Assembly (NCBI RefSeq): GCF_004379255.2
Contig: NC_056046.1
Location: 6,138,001 to 6,202,000 of the forward strand
Direction: 5' to 3'
DNA length: 64,000 bases
From: Salvia splendens
Lineage: Eukaryota; Streptophyta; Magnoliopsida; Lamiales; Lamiaceae
The stretch's first letter is position 1. Every line of letters starts with the position of its first letter. The notes beneath the pieces were generated by a model. The model ran no database searches and was not told the DNA's origin. It saw only the letters and a list, made by a program, of their open reading frames with translations. This document shows positions 1 to 10,577 of the stretch, one piece after another. Made by a program: the position numbers and the translations under genes.

Positions 1-310
1 ATGAGTGAGGCGAATTGGACGAGGAAGATGAAGAGGGCGTGGATGATTGAGGCGGTGGTGGCGGCCATGAGAAGATGATGTGGGAGAGGGAGGGGTTGGG
101 TTGGAGATCCATTCCGAGGGCTCTGGCGATGGAGGCCAATCGGTATGTGTCTCTAATCAATTCTTGATTGGGGAGGAAGAGCATTAGTGGGGTTTTCTTT
201 CTTGTGGAGGTGGGATCGTCGCTCTCTTGCTCGAGATTGCAGAGGAAGAGGGGATTGGCGGTGACGTCATCGCCGGAGACTAGGGAGCGGACGAGCTTGA
301 GTGGTAACAT
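1..310 (-). CDS. 5' end of an unidentified plant protein gene (partial)
   Basis: An open frame starts at the ATG at 310-308 and runs leftward without a stop to the window edge (103 codons). The product begins MLPLKLVRSLVSGDD, continues through a hydrophobic stretch with LFLPNQELIRDTYRLASIA, and then enters a proline- and serine-rich segment (PPPPPQSSTPSSSSSS). It looks like a genuine N-terminus: GC-rich coding DNA against AT-rich flanks, and an AT-rich upstream region from 311 to about 830 that could hold the promoter. I recall similar N-termini in uncharacterised plant proteins but cannot name the family. No splice donor is evident inside the visible part. Function is not assigned. Confidence 0.55.
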   Translation of the reverse strand, partial: MLPLKLVRSLVSGDDVTANPLFLCNLEQESDDPTSTRKKTPLMLFLPNQELIRDTYRLASIARALGMDLQPNPSLSHIIFSWPPPPPQSSTPSSSSSSNSPHS

Positions 311-1831
311 GGCGTTGTAGTGAGAGACAGAGAGGGAGGGACAGGAAGTGAGGTTGGATTCTGATTGTCGATTGTATATGATGCGTTCTTCCACCAAACC
401 TTTTTTGTCTTTTTAAAAAAAAAATCTTTTTGTGGGAAATTTTGGGCTAATATTTCGGTTAATTAAGATTTAAGAATGTGTCATTCACACTATGTCCAAG
501 TGTGGCTTTCTAGATTTAAAAATCCATTTGCCTAAAATTGGGAGAATAATCTGACTTGGCACGCCGTGGGGATGAGCGTCGGACCACTGAAACGATGTCG
601 TATTTCGTTCTTGAAAATTTGAAATAAATATCTCGATTAGCTTGATTCTCAAAATTGGGATACTAAGCTATTTGAGATATATATTTTGAATTTTTTGATT
701 AGAATGAAATGGAAGTGTCCAACTGAGAAAAAGTTATAGGTGTTGGTTGTCTTCTACAATTCTATGAAACTGATGTATAAGTCTTGATTTTCTCTGCCGG
801 AAGTTTATAAATCGAAAGAGCAAGCTGCCACGATTTAGGTTAGTGAACTCAAGAGAATTCTTGCGGGAAAATTCCGTTAGGCGCAATGATCAATGGAATG
901 AGAGGACGTGAAGGCGGAGGAGATGCAATGGACTGGTAGTTGTATGCTTCATCTTTTGGGATAGGTAGGTGGTTGGTGTCTTGAACGACATACAACATTA
1001 TAACTTTTGTGATACATGGACTTATCACTTCCATCTTTTATTGATAAAGTCACTTGGATTTTACTGGTTACTTCATATTTCGACATGACCACAAGATTAG
1101 AGTTTATTTGTTTTTACCTTGTTTTAAGCAATAGCCCCTAAATTCATGGAGTACTCCTTTATTGTGGAGTATTTTGATAACACCATACCTGGCTTAACTT
1201 CCTTGTCCTAGGTGGGCTAAGCCGTCCTAGAAAATCTTACTTGTTGGACCTGTGTCGGGTTCATTTTTTTGCCAGCTCTATATGTAATGGTGGTTTACGT
1301 GTGAAAAGATTTTCCCATCTCCATCTTAATCATGGGAAATTTCTGACCATATGAACATAAAAAAGAATCAAACTTTCTGCAAGATTCCCTATTTCCCTGC
1401 TGTAACCAGGCTGCTAAACTTGATATTATCAATGATGCACCACTCATTTTTTTCTTCATTTCTTGCCCATCTAAAAAAGCAACATGCCACCACAGCCTGA
1501 TCTCCCTGTCGAGTGATAAAATTGCAGCATGATTGCTCTCTGTCCAAAACATTCTTTCAAGAAATCAGGTGCCAAATTTTGTAATTAAACTAAATCAACA
1601 ATCCTTCCTTCAGCTGCCACAAAAAACAACCTTTGGTGTTAGCCTCACTCAAACATTCCAACTCAACACAGTTAGAGGAACTCTTTGTTTTACTAACAAA
1701 CAAAATTGACTCTAAACCAAGATCAACAAATGAGTTTCTTGCATCTTCTTTCAATTTTCAATAAACAATCAATACACAACAAGAACAAGTATACATATAT
1801 ATATATATACAAGATAATAGTACTCCATTAG
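311..1831. other. Intergenic region without a recognised gene
   Basis: AT-rich DNA between the leftward gene at 1-310 and the SAUR gene. It should hold the promoter of the first gene and the 3' flank of the SAUR gene. A minus-strand open frame at 1295-1552 (85 codons) resembles no family I know and has no clear coding signal. A short (TA)n run lies at about 1795-1810. Confidence 0.5.
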
Positions 1832-2125
1832 CTAGGTGATGGTGGGCTGAATCCTAAAATCCCTATGTTTGGCAGTTGTTGTGAGCCATTCTTCAAAGGC
1901 TTTGGCATCATACTGAATCCTCAGAATACCTTGGTTGCAGAATCCATATTCCTCCGCCGACATGCGCAGAAACTGCAAGAACTCCGCATTCGACAAAGCT
2001 CTTGTGTGGACCATGAACCTCTTCGTCTCCTCGTCCACTCCCACCGCCACCGGAATGTACCCTCGAGGCCTCCTGCTGCCAAATATCACCGCTGGCCTTC
2101 TCAGGGTGCTGCCTTTCACTCCCAT
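1832..2125 (-). CDS. SAUR family auxin-responsive protein
   Basis: Single-exon gene of 97 residues, the usual size and intronless form of SAURs (small auxin up RNAs). The core runs from RGYIPVAVGVDEE (about residue 21) through RFMVHTRALSNAEFLQFL and EEYGFCNQGILRI to FEEWL (about residue 79), matching the conserved SAUR domain order: a basic N-terminal region, then the (K/R)G..VYVG-like strand, the hydrophobic LxHP/LSNAEF-like segment, the EEYGF motif and the C-terminal xxFEexL. By family knowledge SAURs bind and inhibit PP2C.D phosphatases and promote cell expansion; subfamily and partner here are inferred. The ATG at 2125 gives the full domain, and a stop (TAG) sits at 1832-1834. It lies about 1 kb downstream of the SRT2 3' end, on the same strand. 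Confidence 0.9.
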   Translation of the reverse strand: MGVKGSTLRRPAVIFGSRRPRGYIPVAVGVDEETKRFMVHTRALSNAEFLQFLRMSAEEYGFCNQGILRIQYDAKAFEEWLTTTAKHRDFRIQPTIT

Positions 2126-3121
2126 ATATTATGCCACGATTTAATTATCTTGCTTGATTTAATTTATATACAATATTGTGAGTAGGGAGTGTGATGAGTA
2201 TGTTGTCTTCATGCTTTCTTAATCTTGGTTGGATGTCGACCCACGATATTAGTTGCGTGGTTGTGTATATGATAACTACTTCTTCCCACATAATATTTTT
2301 ACTCCATTAATGACAACCATTTTCTCCTTCTTTTTACTTTATTATTTATGGGTCTCACTATCTACTACACAATTCTAACTACTTTTCCACATTCTCTCTT
2401 ACTTTACTAATTATGCATTAAAACTCGCGCCGATTCCAAATGGTCTATTTCTATGGGACGGAAGGAGTATTTCCCACTTCCAAGTTTTGTCTTGCTTTTT
2501 GGTTGAGAGGATTTTAAATAAAATGGCTAATTGCTTCATTATTCACCAATTTTTGTCAAATTTTGCTTCTTAACTACTTTTAGAAATTGTAGCAATAGTA
2601 AAATCACAATTTAATTGAACGTGATGAAAATTTAACCAATTAACCAAAAAAAGGTTTTGTGCTACAATTATTGATCCTATAGATTTCTCCCAACTGCTAT
2701 ATTGTGCAGGTAATTTTGTCGGTACGGCAAGTAGTTATCATCTCAATTATTGACTTTATATAATCCCACTTCACATCACTCGTGTTGTACAGTTTTTGCT
2801 ACCTATTGTACATAATTTGTACAATCATGATGACGTCGCTCGATCATCAACTTGATCACATAAACTATTGAGTCTTGGATATAGTTAAAATTTGTGTTTG
2901 GAGCAATCAATAGGGATACAGAAGGTTCTGGGCCAGCCTAAAAATCAACACTTCATTCCAAGGAAACCGTACAATAAGTCATTATCCAATTGACACAATG
3001 AGTTACACTGAAAATTTTAATTTTAATTTTGAATTTTAAAAGAAACATGAGCTATATTTAGATTTCAAATACAAGGAGCGTCTGCCCAGCAAGTCGATCT
3101 TACTTGGTTTTGCCGCGTGCT
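2126..3121. other. Intergenic: SAUR promoter side and SRT2 3' flank
   Basis: AT-rich, no gene seen. A MITE-like end (gggacggaaggagtat) lies near 2455-2471, with weakly related sequence from about 2290. The right end should contain the SRT2 3' UTR in its pre-insertion state. Confidence 0.5.
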
Positions 3122-3158
3122 CTAGACAACAGGAACGCCAAGGGATCCAACTGAGAGC

Positions 3159-3837
3159 TGATGAGTCCGCGAATTTTTGATGTTTGTAAATGCAGAAAAT
3201 AAATGAAGATCAACCCAGAGATTTTACGTGGTTCGATTTACTGAGGTAAATCTACGTCCACGGGGAGAAATGGGGGCAGGTTTGTATTGCTTGATCTGCG
3301 AATTACAGCTTACAACACTAGCCTGCTTTATGATATTCTCTCTAGAGAGCTTTTCTAGAATTTAACAGAAGAAGAAGACCTTATCTATCTGACCTAGGTT
3401 CTATTTATACAGCGAACCAAGATCGTGGCATGCAGCATTTATTAGGTAGTGGATGTCGTGGAGATCGTGGCGACCTTGCATGGGTCCACTATCCTGCATG
3501 AGTTAATGACTGCTTGACACCACTAAATAGATCGTCGGTGTAGTGGAGGTGGAAATCTTGCATGAGTCCACTATCTCCTAGTTCGGTCGAATACTGAGAC
3601 CGAACTGCTGAATTATTGCCGAGCAGCTTTTGCCGATCTGAGAGTAGAGCTTGATGCCGACCTAAGAGCAGAGCTTGATGAGTTGGCTTTCACCGAGCTG
3701 TAGGCTGGGGCCGAACTCTTTGGTTGTGCCGAACTGAACTCTTTAGTCACGCCGGACTGATACTCTTTAGTCATGCCGAACTGATACTCTGTCTTGGGCT
3801 TTACTGCTGTTGGGCTTGTTTAGTACGTACTCCATCA
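3159..3837 (-). repeat. 3' LTR of the Tat element
   Basis: 679 bp, almost identical to 9899-10577. Contains repeated GCCGAACTGA / CTCTTTAGTC units near its outer-U3 end. Confidence 0.95.
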
Positions 3838-3849
3838 CTACCCCCCCCG
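3838..3849 (-). other. Polypurine tract of the Tat element
   Basis: Read on the minus strand this is CGGGGGGGGTAG, directly before the TGATGG start of the 3' LTR; it is the expected plus-strand priming site. Confidence 0.85.
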
Positions 3850-4451
3850 AAAAGCGAAGTGAACCACTTCGGCATTCTGGATAAAAGTATGGGGTAAGTG
3901 AACTCTTCTTTGACCGGACTTGGTTTGTGTCCTAATTTGGCGAGTTTTATCGCTCGGATCGGACTTTCCGTTGTCCTAATTTCGGGATCGGACTTTCCCT
4001 TGTCCTAATTCGGCGAGTTTTATCGCGTGGATCGGACTTTCCCTTGTCGTAATTCAGGCAAGTTTTATCGCGAGAATCAGACTTTTGTTGCAGTTCGTTT
4101 CAGACGAAGTGCTTGTTTAAGCGGAATTGTGGTCTTGTATCCTCTTTAGAAGCTTTGACGCACAATCGTGGGCTTGTTGCAGCTCGTTTCAGACGAACTG
4201 CTTGTTTAAGCTGAATTGTGGTCTTGTATCTTCTGTAGAAGCTTTGACGCACAATTGTTTAGCTTGTATATGTTCTAAGAAGGGGATCAGCCTTCGAAGA
4301 ACAAGATACCTCAGTAACATTTGTAAGAGACGACACGCACAGAGACAGACAAAACACACAAACAAAACGCACAGAGACAAATAAAGACCAAGTAAACCAA
4401 ATAAAGCACATTGAGCAAACAGGACTCAAGACTGACTGATCGGACTGTCTC
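3850..4451. repeat. Tat element 3' untranslated region with tandem repeats
   Basis: Non-coding DNA between pol and the 3' LTR. At about 3905-4085 there are three diverged copies of a unit containing CGAGTTTTATCGC and ATCGGACTTTCC. At 4087-4175 and 4176-4262 there is an 89-bp tandem duplication starting GTTGCAG(T/C)TCGTTTCAGACGAA. Confidence 0.75.
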
Positions 4452-7400
4452 TTACAAATGGAACTTTTTGAGGTTGGAAATGTGCCATGTTCGGGGTACC
4501 TGTTCTCCTGACATGTGAGCCAATTTGTAAGACCCTTTGCCGAGGACTTCTGATACCCGATACGGACCTTCCCATGTGGGTTCGAGCTTGCCCAGCTTTT
4601 CTGCTCGGCTTACTTCGTTGTTTCTCAGGACGAGATCTCCCACTTGAAATTGCAGCTTCTTCACCCTTTGGTTGTAATACCGGGCTACTTGCTCCTTGTA
4701 CTTGGCTGCTTTTATGCATGCCAATTCTCTTCTTTCTTCGGCAAGATCTAGCTCGGCTCTCAGTCCGTCGTCGTTCATTTCTGAGGAGAATTTTAGAGTT
4801 CGGGGACTGGGTACGCCGATCTCCACCGGAATTACGGCTTCAGTGCCGTACACCAGACTGTACGGAGTTTCACCATTGGAGGTTGTGGGTGTAGTTCGGT
4901 AGGACCATAGGACTTGAGGGAGATTTTCTACCCATTGTCCTTTGGCTTGTTCTAACCGAGCTTTTAACCCTTTCACCAGGATACGATTTGTTACCTCCGT
5001 TTGTCCGTTTGCTTGTGGATGAGAGACCGAAGTGAACCGCTGTTGAATATTCAGCTCTTGGCACCAATTCTTGAACGTCTTGTCGGTGAACTGAGTCCCG
5101 TTATCCGAGATGAGGATGTGGGGTATGCCAAATCGGCACACTATGTTCTTCCAGACGAAATCCAATGCCTTCGAGCTCGTTATCGTAGCTAATGGTTCAG
5201 CTTCCACCCACTTTGTAAAGTAGTCCACGGCAACGATTAGGAATTTCATTTGCCGAGGAGCTTGAGGAAGTGGTCCCACTATGTCTATGCCCCATTGCAT
5301 GAAAGGCCAAGGGCTTTGCATAGTGGATAGATCGGTCTGCGGCATCCTTGGGATATTTGCATGGATTTGGCACTTCGGGCATGTCTTGACGAGCTGCACT
5401 GCTTCTTGTACCAAGGTTGGCCAATAATATCCCCATCTTAGAACTTTTTTAGCTAAAGCTCTAGCTCCGATGTGGCTGCCGCACGATCCTTCATGAACTT
5501 CTCTGAGGATGTAGTCCGTCTCTTCTGGTCCTACGCACCGCAATAACGGCTGGAGGTAAGACTTTCTAAAGAGGACTCCTTCATGAAGTTCGTACCGAAG
5601 TGCTCGGCACGTGATCTTCCGAGCTTCTCTCTTATCTTCGGGCAATTGTCCTTGATCCAGATACTGCAAGATCGGCGTCATCCAGTTCGGCGAGCTGGAT
5701 ATTGAATGTACCTCGGCTTCATCAATGCTTCGATGCATTAATTCTTCCGCCTTTGAGCTCGGATCTGAGGCCAACTTACTTAAAGTATCTGCTCGGCTAT
5801 TTTCCGCTCTGGGAACGCGGATTATCCGAAAATAGGAGAAACTTCGGCTGATGCTTTGCGCTTTGTCCAAATACTTCTTCATTCTCTCGTCACGGGCTTC
5901 ACTGGTACCCAACATGTGATTTACTATGACTTGTGAATCACAATGGACTTTGAGAGATTTGACGAGCAGACTTTGCGCTAACTGAAGTCCGGCAAGGAGG
6001 GCTTCGTACTCGGCTTCATTATTAGTAGTGGGGAATAGGAACCGAAGTGAGTAGGTTACCTCGTGTCCGTCGGGAGCGACGAGTAAAATACCAGCTCCAC
6101 TTCCCATCTTGTTTGAAGCTCCATCTACGAATCCGCTCCAGCAGTCTGGCGGCTCTACTTCGGATTCCAAGGGCTGTGCTAGTTCGGCATTGGCAGACTT
6201 TTTCTGTTCGGCAATGACAGGGATTGCTTGATCGAACTTGGCCTCTGCAAGAAAATCTGCCAAGGCTTGTCCCTTGATGGCTTTCCGAGGTAGGTACTCG
6301 ATTGAGTGTTCTCCCAGCTCTATGGCCCATTTGGCGATTCTGCCTGATGCTTCTGGCTTGGTCAAAACTTGCCGAAGAGGCAGATCGGTTAAGACGCATA
6401 CCTTGTGAGCATAGAAGTATGGCCGCAGTCTCCTTGCTGCATTTACTAACGCCAGAGCAATTTTTTCCAGAGGTTGATACCTTGTTTCTGGACCTCTTAA
6501 TGCTCGGCTTGTAAAGTAGATGGGAAGCTGCTTTAGGCCTTCTTCTCGTACAAGCACCGCGCTGATGGTTTGATCTGATGCCGCTAAGTATAAGAATATT
6601 ACTTCGGCTTTGGTTGGAGCAGAGAGAATAGGAAGCTCGGCTAGATAACTTTTGAGCTCGTCAAAGGCCTTTTTCTGCTCGGCTCCCCACTCGAACTTTG
6701 GTGCCTTTTTCAACACCTTGAAGAATGGCAGTTGCTTTTCGGCTGCTTGGGAAAGGAATCGATTCAGTGCGGCTAGACATCCGGTTAGCCTTTGCACGTC
6801 ATGTATGGACTTCGGCATTGCCATGTGCTGAACGACTTGAACTTTTGAGGGATTTGCCTTGAGTCCGTCCTTTGAAACCCAACAACCCAGAAACTTTCCC
6901 GAATCTACCAAAAAGGTACATTTTTGGGGGTTGAGTTTGAGGTTGGCTTTTCGGAGCACGTTGAGAGTGGATTTGAGGTTGTCTTCGTACTCCGAAGTGC
7001 TTTTGCTTTTGACAACTATGTCGTCGACATACACTTCAACCTGTTTCCCGATTAGGTGCCGAAAAAGCTTGTCTACCATCCTTTGATAAGTGGCTCCGGC
7101 ATTCTTTAAACCGAATGGCATCTTTTTATAAGCGAAAATGCCGAAATCGGTAATGAAAGCTGTTTTCGGAGCGTCACTCTCATCCATCAACACTTGGTGA
7201 TATCCTTTGTATAAATCAAGAAAACAGAAAATTTCGAAGCCGATCAAAGCTTCTACTTTTTTATCTATATTCGGAAGGGGATAGCAATCTTTTGGACAGT
7301 GCTTGTTTAGATCGGTAAAATCTATGCACATCCGCCATCCTCCTCCTTTTTTCTTGATCATCACAGGATTGGCTACCCAAGAAGGATATTTCAGCTCGAA

Positions 7401-7715
7401 TAGTACATCCGCTTTTAGTAATTGGCGGACTTCGTCATGGATGACTTGGCTTCTTTCTGCCGCAAAGAGTCTTTGCTTCTGTTTTACTGGCCGGATTGAA
7501 GGATCAATATTTAACCGATGAGTGATTACCTCGGGGGGCACTCCGGTCATGTCCAACGGAGACCATGCAAAGACATCTTTGTATTCCTTGAGGAGCTGAA
7601 TGGTCTTTTCCCGGAGTAGAGGCGTTCCTGCGAAGCCGACGTTGACCGTTCTGGATGGATCATCTTCGTATAACTGAACGGTCATTGAGTTCGGCTCTGA
7701 AGTGACTTCGGTCAT
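4452..7715 (-). CDS. Tat retrotransposon pol: reverse transcriptase, two RNase H domains, integrase
   Basis: 1,087 residues from the first Met after the gag-pro stop. In order: reverse transcriptase with YVDD at about 229-232; a degenerate RNase H (about 370-490) whose first catalytic Asp is replaced (LYLAASDQ); a second RNase H (about 527-650) with FVDGAS, CDSQ and RADTLSK acidic residues; integrase with the zinc-binding H741/H748/C779/C782 set, then D811 (WGIDIVG), D871 (ISDNGTQF) and E907 (NGQTE); and a C-terminal WEGPY module. No stop or frameshift. It shares the frame of gag-pro, 703 codons apart start to start, so it is probably translated as a Gag-Pro-Pol fusion by readthrough of the UAG at 7749-7751, not from its own Met. 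Confidence 0.93.
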   Translation of the reverse strand: MTEVTSEPNSMTVQLYEDDPSRTVNVGFAGTPLLREKTIQLLKEYKDVFAWSPLDMTGVPPEVITHRLNIDPSIRPVKQKQRLFAAERSQVIHDEVRQLLKADVLFELKYPSWVANPVMIKKKGGGWRMCIDFTDLNKHCPKDCYPLPNIDKKVEALIGFEIFCFLDLYKGYHQVLMDESDAPKTAFITDFGIFAYKKMPFGLKNAGATYQRMVDKLFRHLIGKQVEVYVDDIVVKSKSTSEYEDNLKSTLNVLRKANLKLNPQKCTFLVDSGKFLGCWVSKDGLKANPSKVQVVQHMAMPKSIHDVQRLTGCLAALNRFLSQAAEKQLPFFKVLKKAPKFEWGAEQKKAFDELKSYLAELPILSAPTKAEVIFLYLAASDQTISAVLVREEGLKQLPIYFTSRALRGPETRYQPLEKIALALVNAARRLRPYFYAHKVCVLTDLPLRQVLTKPEASGRIAKWAIELGEHSIEYLPRKAIKGQALADFLAEAKFDQAIPVIAEQKKSANAELAQPLESEVEPPDCWSGFVDGASNKMGSGAGILLVAPDGHEVTYSLRFLFPTTNNEAEYEALLAGLQLAQSLLVKSLKVHCDSQVIVNHMLGTSEARDERMKKYLDKAQSISRSFSYFRIIRVPRAENSRADTLSKLASDPSSKAEELMHRSIDEAEVHSISSSPNWMTPILQYLDQGQLPEDKREARKITCRALRYELHEGVLFRKSYLQPLLRCVGPEETDYILREVHEGSCGSHIGARALAKKVLRWGYYWPTLVQEAVQLVKTCPKCQIHANIPRMPQTDLSTMQSPWPFMQWGIDIVGPLPQAPRQMKFLIVAVDYFTKWVEAEPLATITSSKALDFVWKNIVCRFGIPHILISDNGTQFTDKTFKNWCQELNIQQRFTSVSHPQANGQTEVTNRILVKGLKARLEQAKGQWVENLPQVLWSYRTTPTTSNGETPYSLVYGTEAVIPVEIGVPSPRTLKFSSEMNDDGLRAELDLAEERRELACIKAAKYKEQVARYYNQRVKKLQFQVGDLVLRNNEVSRAEKLGKLEPTWEGPYRVSEVLGKGSYKLAHMSGEQVPRTWHISNLKKFHL

Positions 7716-7739
7716 CTCGCTTGCCTCCGACTCCGGTTG

Positions 7740-7751
7740 CTGTGATTGCTA
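7740..7751 (-). promoter_or_regulatory. Candidate stop-codon readthrough signal between gag-pro and pol
   Basis: On the minus strand the gag-pro stop and its context read GCA TAG CAA TCA CAG. TAG followed by CAA TCA fits the UAG-CAR-YYA consensus known for stop suppression in tobamoviruses and reported for some plant retroelements. Pol is open in the same frame immediately after the stop. Readthrough itself is inferred. Confidence 0.7.
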
Positions 7752-9824
7752 TGCTTGATGGTGCCGAACTGATTGCTCGGCACTTTTAAGCGCAATCTGC
7801 AGACATTCTTTTGCTCTCTTTTGATCACCTCGGATGACCGCTATCCCACCTTTAGTGGGGATCTTGATGGTGAGGTGATAAGTAGAGCAAACGGCCCGAA
7901 CTGTGTTGAGCCAGTCCCTCCCCAGGATGACGTTGTACGGAGACCGGGCTTTCACCACAAAGAACTCGATCATCGTATTGGAGCTTGTAGGCGCTTTTCC
8001 CACCGTGATCGGAAGGCTGATAATACCTTCAGGGCGGGTGTCCTCCTGGGCGAAACTTTTCAGAGGAAGTGGAGCCGGACTGAGCCGAGCTGGATCCACT
8101 TCCATTTTATCGAAACATTCTTTAAAAAGAATGCTGACTGACGCTCCTGTATCCACAAATACTCTGTGGACCAGTTTGTTTGCCACCCCGGCTTGAATGA
8201 CAATAGCGTCTTGGTGAGGAGAGATGGCTGGGACGGGATCGGCATCTGAAAATGTAATCACTTCGTCTTTCTTCAGCCTTTTATGTGTTGGTTCCTCTTG
8301 ATTGGAACCTCTGCGTTCTGCTTTTAGGGACGACTTAGTCTTCCCGGCTGGGAGAGCATCAATAGTCAGGATTACTCCATCGTATTGCGGCTCGTCGTCG
8401 TCTTCGGGATCCTCATGCCTTTTCGGATCCTGAGGATTGCAGTTCGCACTTCTCTGCCTTTTGTTCTTTTTCGGCTGCTTGCTTTGGTATTTTTTTAACG
8501 TTCCTGTTTTCACAAGAACATCAATACCTGCAGCCAAATCTCGGCACTCCTCGGTATCGTGACCGTGGGTTTGATGGAAGGAGCAATATTGATCCTGAAG
8601 TCGCCGTGCGGCTGATTTCGTTATCCGCTTTGGTTTTTCGAACATATCGGAATGTAGTTCGAAAATTTCCGCTCTTGACTTGTTTAATGGTACGAACTGA
8701 GCGGGCGGCTTCTCAGGATTGAGACGTGGCCCCAATCTGCCTTGTACCGGTGCCCTTTGAATTCTTTCAAAAGGAGTTCGGCGAGGAAGCACCTGGTCGC
8801 TTTGATCGGGCTTCCTTTTGTCTCCTTGGGATGAGCTGTCTAACGACCGTTTTCGACGGTCTGCCTCATCCGCACGAGAAAACTGGTCCGCAATGTCCCA
8901 CATTTCTTGAGCTGTTTGCGGACCGCACTCCACGAGCTTTCTGTAGAGAGCTCCGGGCAGGATTCCATTTTGGAATGCCGAGATGACAAGTAGATCATTG
9001 AGATTATCTACTTGTAGGCATTCCTTATGGAATCTCGTCAGGAAGTCGCTGATCTTTTCGTCGCGACCTTGACGTATAGAAAGCAGCTGAGCCGAAGTGA
9101 TTCGAGCTTCCGCTTTCTGAAAGAACCTCCTGTGGAAAGCATCCATGAGATCTCGGTAGGATCTGATGCTGCCTTGAGGAAGGCTGTCGAACCACCTTCT
9201 GGCATTCCCGATGAGCAGCTCGGGGAACAGCTTGCACATGTGGACCTCATTGAGACCCTGGTTCGCCATATTATATTGATAGCGTCCCAAGAAGTCATGA
9301 GGATCCTCTAGCCCGTCATAAGTCATTGACGGTGTCCGGTAGTTTCGCGGCAAAGGAGTTCGGGTGATGTCGTCCGAGAACGGAGTCTTTAATGCTCCGT
9401 ACATGGCGAACCCGACATCTCTTCGGTACGGAGGAGATGGAGTTCTCCTGTGGTTCCGGTGCCGAGGAGGAACATGTCGGGGTTGAGGATTCTTTCTCCT
9501 GGAAGACACGTCACTACTGCGGTAGTGACTTTCATGTCTGGATGAGGAGGGAGAATCCGCCGTTGTCTTCTCCGACTGTTGGCTCTTCTGCAGGAAGGTT
9601 AAGAACTCCTCCTGCTTCTCGGCCAAGAACAGCTTGACAGCCTCGTTCAAATCAGGCTGCTGGGAAGACTCGGTGTGTGGACCTTTTGAGCGGCTTGCTC
9701 CTTCTCCGTGAGAACTGGAAGTAGATTTTTCACGAGGCTGCTTTCCAGGCCTATGGGCTGCTGGATTAGCTTCCTCATGGTTATCACGGACGGAGGCACG
9801 GGTGTTATGTGATCTGGTATGCAT
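7749..9824 (-). CDS. Tat retrotransposon gag-protease
   Basis: 691 residues starting MHTRSHNT. A charged, disordered N-terminus (1-140) is followed by a retrotransposon gag domain (about 165-320, with GNARRWFDSLP and FHRRFFQ), a knuckle-like CSFHQTHGHDTEEC (about 413-426), a basic/acidic linker, and a retropepsin domain with the catalytic FVDTGAS at about 556-562 and a downstream VILGRDWLN. It ends at UAG 7749-7751 with pol continuing in the same frame. The start is the first ATG after the primer binding site. It acts as capsid precursor and maturation protease of the element's particle (family knowledge). Confidence 0.92.
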   Translation of the reverse strand: MHTRSHNTRASVRDNHEEANPAAHRPGKQPREKSTSSSHGEGASRSKGPHTESSQQPDLNEAVKLFLAEKQEEFLTFLQKSQQSEKTTADSPSSSRHESHYRSSDVSSRRKNPQPRHVPPRHRNHRRTPSPPYRRDVGFAMYGALKTPFSDDITRTPLPRNYRTPSMTYDGLEDPHDFLGRYQYNMANQGLNEVHMCKLFPELLIGNARRWFDSLPQGSIRSYRDLMDAFHRRFFQKAEARITSAQLLSIRQGRDEKISDFLTRFHKECLQVDNLNDLLVISAFQNGILPGALYRKLVECGPQTAQEMWDIADQFSRADEADRRKRSLDSSSQGDKRKPDQSDQVLPRRTPFERIQRAPVQGRLGPRLNPEKPPAQFVPLNKSRAEIFELHSDMFEKPKRITKSAARRLQDQYCSFHQTHGHDTEECRDLAAGIDVLVKTGTLKKYQSKQPKKNKRQRSANCNPQDPKRHEDPEDDDEPQYDGVILTIDALPAGKTKSSLKAERRGSNQEEPTHKRLKKDEVITFSDADPVPAISPHQDAIVIQAGVANKLVHRVFVDTGASVSILFKECFDKMEVDPARLSPAPLPLKSFAQEDTRPEGIISLPITVGKAPTSSNTMIEFFVVKARSPYNVILGRDWLNTVRAVCSTYHLTIKIPTKGGIAVIRGDQKRAKECLQIALKSAEQSVRHHQA

Positions 9825-9880
9825 TTTTTTGGTAGAAGAGGATCAAAAAACTCGCTTTATCACAAATTTGGTTCTCTGCT

Positions 9881-9897
9881 TCCCACAGACGGCGCCA
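9881..9897 (-). other. Primer binding site of the Tat element
   Basis: Minus strand reads TGGCGCCGTCTGTGGGA, one base inside the 5' LTR. The TGGCGCCGT start fits a tRNA-Asp-type 3' end; the rest matches less well. Confidence 0.7.
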
Positions 9898-9898
9898 G

Positions 9899-10577
9899 TG
9901 ATGAGTCCGCGAATTTTTGATGTTTGTAAATGCAGAAAATAAATGAAGATCAACCCAGAGATTTTACGTGGTTCGATTTACTGAGGTAAATCTACGTCCA
10001 CGGGGAGAAATGGGGGCAGGTTTGTATTGCTTGATCTGCGAATTACAGCTTACAACACTAGCCTGCTTTATGATATTCTCTCTAGAGAGCTTTTCTAGAA
10101 TTTAACAGAAGAAGAAGACCTTATCTATCTGACCTAGGTTCTATTTATACAGCGAACCAAGATCGTGGCATGCAGCATTTATTAGGTAGTGGATGTCGTG
10201 GAGATCGTGGCGACCTTGCATGGGTCCACTATCCTGCATGAGTTAATGACTGCTTGACACCACTAAATAGATCGTCGGTGTAGTGGAGGTGGAAATCTTG
10301 CATGAGTCCACTATCTCCTAGTTCGGTCGAATACTGAGACCGAACTGCTGAATTATTGCCGAGCAGCTTTTGCCGATCTGAGAGTAGAGCTTGATGCCGA
10401 CCTAAGAGCAGAGCTTGATGAGTTGGCTTTCACCGAGCTGTAGGCTGGGGCCGAACTCTTTGGTTGTGCCGAACTGAACTCTTTAGTCACGCCGGACTGA
10501 TACTCTTTAGTCATGCCGAACTGATACTCTGTCTTGGGCTTTACTGCTGTTGGGCTTGTTTAGTACGTAATCCATCA
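9899..10577 (-). repeat. 5' LTR of the Tat element
   Basis: 679 bp. A TATA-like TATAAATAG lies at 10142-10150 on the minus strand, about 430 bases into the LTR, a plausible U3 promoter. The outer end is fused in frame to the SRT2 last exon. Confidence 0.95.

Larger units (their letters stand above)
3159..10577 (-). mobile_element. Complete Tat-lineage Ty3/gypsy LTR retrotransposon inserted in the SRT2 last exon
   Basis: A 7,419 bp element with 679 bp LTRs (3159-3837 and 9899-10577), ends TGATG...CATCA, and a perfect 5-bp target duplication AGAGC at 3154-3158 and 10578-10582. The order on the minus strand is 5' LTR, primer binding site, gag-protease, one in-frame UAG, pol (RT, RNase H, a second RNase H, integrase), polypurine tract, 3' LTR. 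The second, archaeal-type RNase H and the CxxH...GH...C knuckle place it in the Tat lineage (known-family inference). Both frames are uninterrupted and the LTRs differ at one base by eye (3830 C against 10570 A), so it is a very recent, potentially autonomous copy. Confidence 0.95.

Noticed and set aside
849..1034. 61-codon minus-strand frame
   Set aside because: No family resemblance, no coding bias; chance frame.
1295..1552. 85-codon minus-strand frame
   Set aside because: No recognised domain; possible but unsupported.
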